Source: an uncultured Oscillibacter sp.
GTDB taxonomy: Bacteria > Bacillota > Clostridia > Oscillospirales > Oscillospiraceae
Assembly (NCBI RefSeq): GCF_910587525.1
Contig: NZ_CAJULS010000019.1
Coordinates: forward strand, 1 to 23,187
Length of the DNA stretch: 23,187 nt
Reading direction: 5' to 3'
In this document: one piece after another, positions 1-6,555 of the stretch
Numbering within the stretch: the first letter of the stretch is position 1
Layout: every line of letters starts with the position of its first letter
Made by a program: the position numbers and the translations under genes
The notes under the pieces: generated by a model
The model's database searches: none
Seen by the model: the letters and a program-made list of their open reading frames with translations, nothing else
What the model was told of the DNA's origin: nothing

Positions 1-33
1 TGACTGGAGTTCAGACGTGTGCTCTTCCGATCT
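1..33. other. Illumina TruSeq read-2 adapter remnant (not genomic)
   Basis: The first 33 bases match the known TruSeq multiplexing read-2 adapter/primer without its first G, ending in GCTCTTCCGATCT. Genomic sequence starts at about base 34. The adapter lies 14 bases beyond the infC stop codon, so the expected rpmI and rplT genes are missing because the contig ends here, not because the genome lacks them. Confidence 0.97.
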
Positions 34-47
34 TTGAAAATCCTTGG

Positions 48-566
48 TTATTTGCCGCCCTTGGGAGAGAGGAAGATGGACATCATTCTGCCCTCCAGCT
101 TGGGGACCTTGTCCAGATTGGCTGTCTCGGCACACTGCTCGGCAAACCGCTCCAGCAGCTCTCGGCCGATGCTGGTGTGGGCCATCTCCCGGCCGCGGAA
201 ACGGACGGAGACCTTGACGCGATTGCCGTCGGCGATGAACTTCTGCGCGTTCTTAAGCTTTGTGTTGAAATCACCAATGTCGATACCGGGAGACATCCGG
301 ATTTCCTTAATCTCCACCACATGCTGGTTCTTTCTGGCCTCTTTTTCCCGCTTGCTCTGCTCAAACCTGAACTTTCCATAGTTCATCAGCTTGCACACCG
401 GCGGAGTGGCCTGCGGCGAGATCTTGACCAGGTCCAGCCCCTGCTCGTCGGCGATCCGCAACGCCTCCGCAGAGGACATGATACCCAGCTGCTCGCCCTG
501 GGAACCGATCAGGCGTACCTCTTTGTCATTGATGGCTTCATTCAGTTCATGCACTTGTTTACTAAT
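48..566 (-). CDS. infC: Translation initiation factor IF-3 with non-canonical ATT start
   Basis: IF-3 binds the 30S subunit, keeps it apart from 50S and proofreads the start codon and initiator tRNA. The N-terminal domain starts with SKQVHELNEAINDKEVRLIG, and the family signature VRFRGREMAHTSIG lies in the C-terminal domain. From the chosen start the protein has 172 residues, a normal length. An upstream ATG-like start at 611 would add 15 residues that are foreign to the family and would place the start inside the leader hairpin. The ATT at 566-564 sits 8 nt after a perfect GGAGGTG (581-575). Rare AUU starts on infC are known from E. coli, where IF-3 represses its own synthesis by discriminating against them; the same control is inferred here. 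infC is normally followed by rpmI and rplT, which are cut off by the contig end. Confidence 0.95.
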   Translation of the reverse strand: MSKQVHELNEAINDKEVRLIGSQGEQLGIMSSAEALRIADEQGLDLVKISPQATPPVCKLMNYGKFRFEQSKREKEARKNQHVVEIKEIRMSPGIDIGDFNTKLKNAQKFIADGNRVKVSVRFRGREMAHTSIGRELLERFAEQCAETANLDKVPKLEGRMMSIFLSPKGGK

Positions 567-586
567 GGCCGAAACACCTCCGTTCC

Positions 587-624
587 AAAAATCACAAAAC
601 GCGGATACCAAACCGGCACCCGCG
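587..624 (-). promoter_or_regulatory. Attenuator-like hairpin in the infC leader
   Basis: On the minus strand, positions 624-600 form a 10-bp stem (CGCGGGTGCC with GGTATCCGCG, two G-T wobbles) around a 5-nt loop. A T-rich tract (598-587) follows, and then the infC ribosome binding site. A GC-rich stem plus T-tract between promoter and gene is the layout of a transcription attenuator. Infers control like the L20-binding leaders of other Firmicutes infC-rpmI-rplT operons. Further upstream, TCCAGC and GCTGGA can pair and could form part of an alternative fold. Confidence 0.55.
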
Positions 625-729
625 CAACAACAAACTGCCTTCCAGCAGTCTGATTACAGCGTTGTTGACCTCTTTGCCCATTTGGCTGGAGGTGAGGCGG
701 ATGCGTCGCCTTCTTTGTTTTGCCTAATT

Positions 730-758
730 AGTATATCAATGCTCCGGCAGTTTGTCAA
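730..758 (-). promoter_or_regulatory. Sigma-A-type promoter of infC
   Basis: TTGACA (758-753) and TATACT (735-730) are separated by 17 bp on the minus strand, a near-consensus vegetative promoter. The predicted transcription start near 723 gives a leader of about 157 nt before the ATT start, long enough to hold the attenuator-like hairpin. Confidence 0.8.
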
Positions 759-776
759 CAATTTTTTTCCATTGCT

Positions 777-806
777 GAATATTTTCCGGTCTTCTGGCAA
801 AAATAA
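777..806 (+). promoter_or_regulatory. Possible forespore (sigma-F/G-type) promoter of the Asn/Gln-rich micro-ORF
   Basis: GAATA at 777-781 is followed after 14 nt by GGCAAAAATA (796-805), which fits the sigma-F -10 pattern GGNNANANTA. It lies about 80 nt before the micro-ORF start. The -35 match is only partial and short motifs of this kind arise by chance, so this is a suggestion. Confidence 0.3.
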
Positions 807-884
807 CGCCTGTACGGTTGAAAAGGGCTCATTCCGTTTTCATCCGCAACCGCATAGCAGAATTCCGAAAGGAGGTGTCCCCTC

Positions 885-983
885 ATGTCTCAGAATAATC
901 AGAACCAGGAGCAGAACCGTCAGAACCAGCAGAATCAGCAGAACCAGGAGCAGAAGCGCAATCAGAAGGAAAACCGGAAGTAA
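885..983 (+). CDS. Asn/Gln-rich 32-residue protein
   Basis: The ORF encodes 32 residues, beginning MSQNNQNQEQNRQNQQNQQ and ending in a basic, Lys/Arg-bearing tail. More than half of the residues are Asn or Gln, and it has no hydrophobic segment. An ideal GGAGG (871-875) precedes the ATG by 9 nt, and a perfect terminator follows at 998-1033, so the gene is framed by working signals despite its size. The stretch at 900-916 is repeated exactly at 939-955, a 39-bp (13-codon) internal duplication. Composition recalls gamma-type small acid-soluble spore proteins and other Gln/Asn-rich spore peptides, but homology cannot be claimed for such low-complexity sequence. A forespore role is inference from composition and the possible promoter upstream. 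Confidence 0.65.
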   Translation: MSQNNQNQEQNRQNQQNQQNQEQKRNQKENRK

Positions 984-997
984 CACTTCTCTCTTAA

Positions 998-1033
998 AGA
1001 AAAGCGCGGCGGAAATTTCCGCCGCGCTTTTCT
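998..1033. terminator. Perfect 36-bp palindromic bidirectional terminator
   Basis: The sequence from AGAAAAGCGCGGCGGAAA to its exact reverse complement is a flawless palindrome, GC-rich inside with A/T ends on both sides. It gives an intrinsic terminator in both directions: for the micro-ORF (plus) and for the acetyltransferase gene (minus), whose stop codon lies inside it. Confidence 0.9.
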
Positions 1034-1511
1034 ATTTTCGGGATGTCCGGCGCTTCTCCATATGGACGGAGCCTCCCTCGTCCGGTTCTCCGCTGCCGTG
1101 CATATAGGCGTACCCCAACTTTTTGTAAAACCCGTGGGCCGTGATAGAGGAGCTGAGCTCCACCCGCTCCGCCCGCAGAAAGATCTCGTCTGCCTCCAGG
1201 GTCTCCAAGAGCTCTCTGCCCACACCTCTCCCCTGATAACCGGGCAGGACAAAAAGAGTCATAATATAACTCTCCGTCTCACTGCCGTCATAACCGGAGA
1301 TGGCGCCGCAGCCAACCACAGCCCTGTCCTCACAGCTCACATACATATGAGATTCCTTCGCCCGCTTCAGCACACCGGCCGGGGAATAGAATTCCACCAG
1401 CTCCTCTATCTCCTCCGCCGGATAGTCCGGCCCGTTGGTCTCCCGCAGGGCGGCGGCAATCATTCGGGAGGTCTCCTCCGCGTCCTCCGGACAAAATCTC
1501 CTGATCAGCAT
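1032..1511 (-). CDS. GNAT family N-acetyltransferase
   Basis: A single-domain acetyl-CoA-dependent N-acetyltransferase of 159 residues, usual for the family. The acetyl-CoA motif A is visible as TLFVLPGYQGRGVGRELLE, with the Q-G-R-G-V-G pyrophosphate loop in mid-protein after the beta-4 strand. The C-terminal HGFYKKLGYAYMHGSG matches the motif-B region (typically xFYxxxGF). The start was placed at ATG 1511 because GGGGGGAG lies just upstream; the longer reading from a TTG at 1526 would run through this ribosome binding site. The substrate cannot be told from sequence. The gene stands alone between the SUKH pseudogene and the shared terminator, and the stop codon overlaps the terminator stem. 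Confidence 0.88.
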   Translation of the reverse strand: MLIRRFCPEDAEETSRMIAAALRETNGPDYPAEEIEELVEFYSPAGVLKRAKESHMYVSCEDRAVVGCGAISGYDGSETESYIMTLFVLPGYQGRGVGRELLETLEADEIFLRAERVELSSSITAHGFYKKLGYAYMHGSGEPDEGGSVHMEKRRTSRK

Positions 1512-1679
1512 GTTTTCTCCCCCCAATCTTCATTTTACCAATTCTCTTGTCCATTTCCGATAATGGATTCCGTGCTGGTTGTGCGGAAATGGCTGAAAAC
1601 GTCCGAATTGAAAACAAAGGACCAGTGCGGTTATAATAGGCCCGCTTTTCTTCCTGACAGAAGTTTCCGCCACTTCGCG

Positions 1680-2300
1680 AGCTCCCTTTGATGTTCTCAG
1701 TATCCGAAAGCCAATCAAGCCACTCCTGATAGGATTCATAGAAACTGTGAGCCGTAAAAGCATAGGCACCTTCATTGTCCGTATCAAATACCTGGCCCTT
1801 TCACTGGCCTGATACGATGAGTCCGAAATCCCATTGGCATCCGCGGGTTCCAAAAAGAAAAAACATCCGTGCCGCCCATATCGTCATCTTCTCTCTCATA
1901 GATGAAATATTTATCAGGCTCTTGTTCATAAGCGGCTTTGGAAAAATCAAAGTTTACCGCTTTCCCCGGCATCATCCGCCGGGGAACAAACGGTTTTTTC
2001 AAGCTGCGTTTATATGCTTCCTGAAAAATAGTTATATGCCCCGGTCATAAGGGACTCCTCAAACGGCATGATCCCATAATCAAGCCCAGTTCCTCCGTTG
2101 GCGACCTTAGTGATAAATCAGAAATAATCCTCTGGAAGCCTAAAATTATATCTTTCTTCTACCGCACGGACAACCGTCTCATTTATTGGCGGATTTAGCT
2201 TGTATTGATGCTTTGATGCGCCAAACAGTTCACATTTTCGATCAATGCGGTGCGCCTGATCCAGTATTCCTACGATTTTTTCATAAAACAGCTCTTCCAT
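1680..2300 (-). pseudogene. Broken SUKH (SMI1/KNR4) family immunity-type gene
   Basis: Three reading frames joined in order give one SUKH-like protein. Frame A runs from ATG 2300 (MEELFYEKIVGILDQAH) to ERYNFRLPEDYF, then meets an in-frame TGA at 2120-2118. It resumes as FITKVANGGTGLDYGIMPF. An extra T in a T5 run (2028-2024) shifts into EAYKRSLKKPFVPRRMMPGK and YEREDDDMGGTDVF. An extra T in a T6 run (1863-1858) shifts again into GTRGCQWDFGLIVSGQ, a second TGA (1803-1801), then KGQVFDTDNEGAYAF. The order LPEDY, NGGTG.DYG, GC..DF..IVSG and KGQVFDTDNEGAYAF is that of SUKH proteins, known as antidotes to polymorphic toxins. With two stops and two frameshifts the gene is very likely dead. The 3' boundary is approximate because no stop in frame marks it. 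No toxin gene is nearby. Confidence 0.8.
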
Positions 2301-2500
2301 TTTTCTTCCCGGCAATTGCAAAAATAGGGATTGATTATCGCTTTATCATACCGAAATCCGATTTTGGGGGGACACCGGATTCTTATCCTCTATACACTCA
2401 CCGCAAGAGCGGAAAAACCGATTTTCCCCTTAGGACGTTGCTTATGATCCCAAGCGTAATTCCTTTATATGTCAGTCCCGAAAGGGGTTTTGACGGGCTG

Positions 2501-2529
2501 AAACGGCTGACAAATATTGTTAGCCGTTT
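2501..2529 (-). terminator. Hairpin downstream of recN
   Basis: AAACGGCT and AGCCGTTT are paired, extended inward by ACAA/TTGT, leaving a short loop; the total stem is about 12-13 bp with one mismatch. It lies 21 nt after the recN stop codon on the minus strand. The T-tract is short, so the hairpin is clear but its strength as an intrinsic terminator is uncertain. The 2301-2549 interval shows no gene otherwise. Confidence 0.55.
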
Positions 2530-2549
2530 TCTCCTATATAAAACATGCT

Positions 2550-4232
2550 TCACAATTCCCGCCGATAGGCCTCCGCGCCGTCCAGCAGTTCCCCGGCGCT
2601 CTCCAGCAGGGTCTCCGTCACCTTGGTGCCGCCGGTGATCCGGGCCAGCTCCGTTTTCCGCTGTTCCCGGTCCAGCAGGACCACCTCTGTATAGGTCCTG
2701 CCCTTCCGCTCCCCCTTCTCCACGGAAAAGTGGGTATCCGCCATGGCCGCCAGCTGTGGCAGATGCGTGACGCACAGCACCTGTTTGCGGCGGCTCACCT
2801 GGGCCAGCTTCTCCGCTACCTTCTGAGCGGCCCGGCCGGAGACGCCGGTATCCACCTCGTCGAACACCAAGGTCCCGATGGCCTCCTGCTCTGCCAGCAC
2901 ATTTTTCAGCGCCAGCATGATCCGGGCCAGCTCGCCGCCGGAGGCGATCTTGGCGATAGGCCGCAGGTCCTCCCCGGCGTTGGCGGACATCAGGAAGCGG
3001 ATAACGTCGCATCCGTCCGCGGCGGGTTCTTTCTCCGCAAAGACAATAGAGAGGCGGACCTTTCCCATATCCAGCTCCCGCAGCTCGCTCTGAATACGGG
3101 TTTCCAAAATTTTTGCCGCCTCCCGCCGGGCCTTGGTGAGGGCCGCTCCGGCGGCCAGGGTGGCTTTCTCCGCCTTTTTCAGCTTCTGCTCCAAGCGCAG
3201 CAGCGTGTCGTCCGCCGTCTCAATGGCATCCAACTCCGCCCGGCACCGGTTCAAATACGCCAGACACTCCTCCACCGTGGCGCCGTACTTCTTTTTCAGG
3301 CGGTACAGCTGGTCGGCGCGGCTCTCCACCGCGTCCAGCTCCGCCGGGGAGAAGTCAAATTCCGTCCGCTTGTCCCGGATAATCTCCGCAAGGTCATAGA
3401 CTTCACAGCGCAGTTCCTCCAGGCGCTTATACAATTCTCCCAGATCATCACTCAGAGTGCGGATCGGAGACAAGGCTTCCTCCGCATCACGGAGCTGGTT
3501 TACTGCGCCGGCGCTGTCGTCACCGCCGCTAAGACAGTAGTCCGCCCCAGAGAGGGCGGAGAGATATTTCTCCCCGTTGCGCAAAAGGCTCCGGCGGGCG
3601 TTCAGCTCTTCCTCCTCGCCAGGAGCCAGCTCCGCCCTCTCCAGCTCGTCGATCTGGAAACGGAGGCTGTCCACCCGGCGGGCCTTCTCCGCCTCATCCA
3701 TCCGGAGGGAGCGCATCTGTGACCGCAGGGCCTCTACGGCCCGGTACTCCGCCTGATAGGCAGCCAGCACAGTCTCCGTTTTGCCAAAGCGGTCCAGATA
3801 GACGCCATGCTGCTCCTCATCCAACAACTGCTGACCGTCGTGCTGGCCGTGGATATTCAGCAGTTCTCCGCCAATCCGCCGCAGCTGGGCCACCGTAATG
3901 GGCCGTCCGTTTGCCCGGCACAGGTTTTTACCGTCCGCCCCGATCTCCCGCTGGAGCAGCAGCATTCCGTCCTCCTCCGGTGCAATACCGTTTTCAACCA
4001 GTCCTGGCAAATTCGGAGAAACGCCGGAGAAGGAGGCGCTGACAAAAGCCTTGTTTGCCCCGGTTCGGATCAGCTCCCGGGAAGTTCGGCCCCCCAAGAC
4101 CGCGCCCATGGCGTCAATGACAATGGACTTGCCCGCGCCAGTCTCACCAGTTAGAGCATTGAAGCCCGGACGGAATTGAATGTCCGCCTCCTCGATCACT
4201 GCAATATTCTCAATGTGAAGCACTTCCAGCAT
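2550..4232 (-). CDS. recN: DNA repair protein RecN
   Basis: RecN is an SMC-like ATPase that gathers at double-strand breaks and helps recombinational repair. Walker A GETGAGKS lies at residues 29-36, after the typical opening MLEVLHIENIAVIEEADIQF. A long charged, Leu-rich coiled-coil middle follows, then the C-terminal head with the ABC signature IASGGELARIMLALK, Walker B TLVFDEVDTGVSG and the H-loop CVTHLPQLAAMAD. Its 560 residues are the normal length. ATG 4232 was chosen because GAGGGGA precedes it and because the family starts with this Met; the frame stays open 10 codons further upstream. It is the last gene of the nusB-to-recN block and follows argR after about 180 nt, the usual order in Firmicutes. 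Confidence 0.97.
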   Translation of the reverse strand: MLEVLHIENIAVIEEADIQFRPGFNALTGETGAGKSIVIDAMGAVLGGRTSRELIRTGANKAFVSASFSGVSPNLPGLVENGIAPEEDGMLLLQREIGADGKNLCRANGRPITVAQLRRIGGELLNIHGQHDGQQLLDEEQHGVYLDRFGKTETVLAAYQAEYRAVEALRSQMRSLRMDEAEKARRVDSLRFQIDELERAELAPGEEEELNARRSLLRNGEKYLSALSGADYCLSGGDDSAGAVNQLRDAEEALSPIRTLSDDLGELYKRLEELRCEVYDLAEIIRDKRTEFDFSPAELDAVESRADQLYRLKKKYGATVEECLAYLNRCRAELDAIETADDTLLRLEQKLKKAEKATLAAGAALTKARREAAKILETRIQSELRELDMGKVRLSIVFAEKEPAADGCDVIRFLMSANAGEDLRPIAKIASGGELARIMLALKNVLAEQEAIGTLVFDEVDTGVSGRAAQKVAEKLAQVSRRKQVLCVTHLPQLAAMADTHFSVEKGERKGRTYTEVVLLDREQRKTELARITGGTKVTETLLESAGELLDGAEAYRREL

Positions 4233-4410
4233 AAATTCCCCTCTTAATATCCCGTCTTTCACGGCAAATACTGCCAGGACTCTGGCACCGCCAGCAAAAG
4301 CCCGGAGCCAGCGTGCATTGCAGCCGCTCTTCCTCTGTGTCCAGAAAGGCCGCCATCCTCACGGTGCCCTGCCAGAATAGCGTCCAGCCGGCACTGTGTC
4401 TCGCTTTTCC

Positions 4411-4860
4411 TCACAGCATTTCCTTGATTTCCTCGCAGAAGGTCTCGGCGGATTCCGTGTCCCGCATCACCAAAAACGCCGTGTCATCTCCTGCCAGGGA
4501 GCCCACCACGTAGGGCAGATCCATATTGTCCAAAGCAGAGCATGCCCCGTTGGCAAGCCCCGGCATGGTCTTGATGACCACGATATTCTGGGCGCAATCA
4601 ATACTTGTGATGCACTCTCGGAAGATGGTGCGCAGTTTCTCGGCAAAGTTCAGACGGTTGCGGTTGTCGGAGACAGCGTATTTATATACGCCCTGCCCCG
4701 CCGGTTGCTTGATGAGGTGCATCTGCTTGATGTCCCGGGAGATGGTAGCCTGGGTGCTGTTGATCCCCCGCTCCTGAAGTCTGGCCAGCAGTTGCTCCTG
4801 GGTTTCAATATTTTCCTGAGAAATGATCTCTAAAATCATTGCCTGACGGTTATTTTTCAT
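4411..4860 (-). CDS. argR: Arginine repressor ArgR/AhrC
   Basis: A hexameric arginine-sensing repressor of arginine synthesis and activator of catabolism. The N-terminal winged helix carries the recognition segment STQATISRDIKQMHLIKQ at about residues 35-53. The C-terminal oligomerisation domain has GSLAGDDTAFLVMRD, with the Asp-Asp pair that binds arginine. From ATG 4860 it has 149 residues, as usual. Two ATGs stand next to each other (4863 and 4860); the second has the better spacing (8 nt) from GGAGG. The start overlaps the nadK stop region, so the two are translationally coupled. The regulon itself is not visible in the window. Confidence 0.95.
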   Translation of the reverse strand: MKNNRQAMILEIISQENIETQEQLLARLQERGINSTQATISRDIKQMHLIKQPAGQGVYKYAVSDNRNRLNFAEKLRTIFRECITSIDCAQNIVVIKTMPGLANGACSALDNMDLPYVVGSLAGDDTAFLVMRDTESAETFCEEIKEML

Positions 4861-5734
4861 CATTCAACCCTCCTGGCAGCATTTTTTGGGCAAAAATCTC
4901 ACAAAAGCTCCGTTCCGACAAACGTACCAGCTTAGTTACATGCCTGCTCCGCCGTACCATGATCTTGTCATCAGCCCGCAGGGCAAAGGGTCTGCTCTCA
5001 TCCACAAACAGGTAGACCGGTTTTCTGCCGTTGCGCTCCAGCTCCACTGTCAGCGTGTGCTCTGGTGAGAGCACATAGGAGGAAAAACGCATGTTGTGGG
5101 TACAGATGGGGGTGATCACCATGGTCTGGGCCTCTGGCTCAACCACTGGCCCGCCGGCTGAGAGAGAATAGGCCGTGGAACCTGTGGGGGTTGCGATGAT
5201 CACACCGTCTCCGGCGATGTCTGTCAGATGCCGTTCATCGGAGGTGATTTTCAAATGAATCACGTGGGAAATAGGGCCCTCCCGGATGACAGCGTCATTC
5301 AGCCCTAGGTTGGTGAAAATCTGCCGGCCCTCCCGAAGGACTGCCACGTCCAGCATCATTCGCTGTTCCACGGCGAAGTCCCAACGCTCCAGCTTCCGTA
5401 GGGCGTCCAGCTCCCCGGCCTCCAGCTCTGCCACGAACCCCAGGCCCCCCATGTTAATGCCGAGGACCGGGATCTTATTCAGAGCTACCAGCTTGGCCAG
5501 GTGCAGAATCGTGCCATCTCCGCCGAAGGTAATCAGCAGATCCGCCTCCCGCAGCTCCTGAAGCAAAGGCCGTACCTCGTACCCCGCAAACAGCCCCGGA
5601 CGCTGGTCTTTAAAGGGAGAACATACAACCGTTTGATAATCCATCTCATGAAGGATCTTTTCGGCGGCCCTGGTAACCGTCATGCCTTGGTCCCGGTTGG
5701 GATTAGGACACAGGATAATCTTTTTTCTGTTCAT
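4850..5734 (-). CDS. nadK: NAD kinase
   Basis: Phosphorylates NAD to NADP in the cytosol with ATP or polyphosphate. The diagnostic GGDGT is at residues 71-75, followed by GINMGGLGF and the nucleotide-binding TPTGSTAYSLSAGGP in the C-terminal beta-sandwich domain. Its 294 residues match bacterial NadK. The start ATG 5734 overlaps the tlyA stop as ATGA, and the 3' end overlaps argR, so it lies within one operon. The order tlyA-nadK-argR-recN is conserved in many Firmicutes. Confidence 0.97.
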   Translation of the reverse strand: MNRKKIILCPNPNRDQGMTVTRAAEKILHEMDYQTVVCSPFKDQRPGLFAGYEVRPLLQELREADLLITFGGDGTILHLAKLVALNKIPVLGINMGGLGFVAELEAGELDALRKLERWDFAVEQRMMLDVAVLREGRQIFTNLGLNDAVIREGPISHVIHLKITSDERHLTDIAGDGVIIATPTGSTAYSLSAGGPVVEPEAQTMVITPICTHNMRFSSYVLSPEHTLTVELERNGRKPVYLFVDESRPFALRADDKIMVRRSRHVTKLVRLSERSFCEIFAQKMLPGGLNDEK

Positions 5735-6555
5735 TGGCCGCTCCCCTCTCTGTGCTCTTTCAAGGCCTGGTGAGACTCCGCCACCAGTGTTTCCAAGTCA
5801 ACCTCCACAGGCATCCACGGCCCCTTCTCCAGATAGCCCAGATATTCGATATTTCCCTCCGGCCCCCGAATGGGAGAATAAGTCAGTCCCAGAGCAGCAA
5901 AGCCAGAATCCCGGGCGTGCTCCAAAAAGCGCTCCAGTACCTCCCGGTGTACCTTCGGGTCTCTGACCACGCCCTTTTTACCCACCTTCTCCCGTCCAGC
6001 CTCAAACTGGGGCTTGATAAGCGAGACCACATGCCCGCCATCTTTCAGAAGGGTGCACAGAGGCGGCAAGATCAGCTTCAGTGAGATAAAGCTCACATCC
6101 ACGGAGGCAAAATCCAGCGCCTCCGGGATCTGCTCCCGGCCGAGATACCGGGCGTTGGTCCGCTCCAGGCATACCACCCGCTCGTCGCTTCGCAGCTTCC
6201 AGGCCAGCTGGCCGTATCCCACATCCACGGCATATACTCTAGCCGCGCCGTTTTGCAGCATACAGTCTGTAAAACCGCCAGTGGAGGCGCCGATATCGCC
6301 GCAGACCGCCTCTGTCAGCGTGATGGGAAACGATGCCATGGCCTTCTCCAATTTTAACCCGCCCCGGCTGACATAGGGCAGTGCGTTCCCCCGAATCTCA
6401 ACCTCCGCGTCGCCGGAAACGGCAGCCCCTGGCTTGTCCACCCTCTGGCCTCCCACAAATACAGAGCCGCTCATAATGACGGCTTGGGCTCTCTGTCGGC
6501 TCTCCTGCAATCCACGCTCCACCAGCAGCACATCCAGCCGCATTTTATTGCTCAT
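5731..6555 (-). CDS. tlyA: TlyA-family rRNA 2'-O-methyltransferase
   Basis: An S4-domain plus FtsJ-fold protein of 274 residues, the size of TlyA, which in mycobacteria methylates ribose 2'-OH of cytidines in 16S and 23S rRNA. The S4 RNA-binding domain covers about residues 5-60 (MRLDVLLVERGLQESRQRAQ). The SAM-binding motif DIGASTGGF lies at 87-95. The catalytic region contains VDVSFISLKLILPPL and LIKPQFEAGR. ATG 6555 was chosen: GGGAGG lies 9 nt upstream and the start overlaps the dxs stop region, while longer versions begin inside dxs. The exact rRNA target in this organism is inferred from the family only. Some annotations call it FtsJ/YqxC. Confidence 0.93.
   Translation of the reverse strand: MSNKMRLDVLLVERGLQESRQRAQAVIMSGSVFVGGQRVDKPGAAVSGDAEVEIRGNALPYVSRGGLKLEKAMASFPITLTEAVCGDIGASTGGFTDCMLQNGAARVYAVDVGYGQLAWKLRSDERVVCLERTNARYLGREQIPEALDFASVDVSFISLKLILPPLCTLLKDGGHVVSLIKPQFEAGREKVGKKGVVRDPKVHREVLERFLEHARDSGFAALGLTYSPIRGPEGNIEYLGYLEKGPWMPVEVDLETLVAESHQALKEHREGSGQ

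Noticed and set aside
1527..1679. Open frame continuing from the SUKH remnant toward the acetyltransferase
   Set aside because: It has no SUKH similarity beyond about 1680 and probably is chance open sequence.
2118..2120. TGA in the SUKH gene as a selenocysteine codon or recoded Trp
   Set aside because: Two frameshifts and a second TGA in the same gene indicate decay; TGA is a normal stop elsewhere in the window.
2517..3722. 401-residue plus-strand ORF
   Set aside because: It is the antisense shadow of recN, which has all catalytic motifs.
4233..4410. Possible small Cys-containing ORF between argR and recN
   Set aside because: An open frame with MAAFLDTEEERLQCTLAPGF exists but has no good ribosome site and overlaps the recN start region; support is too weak.
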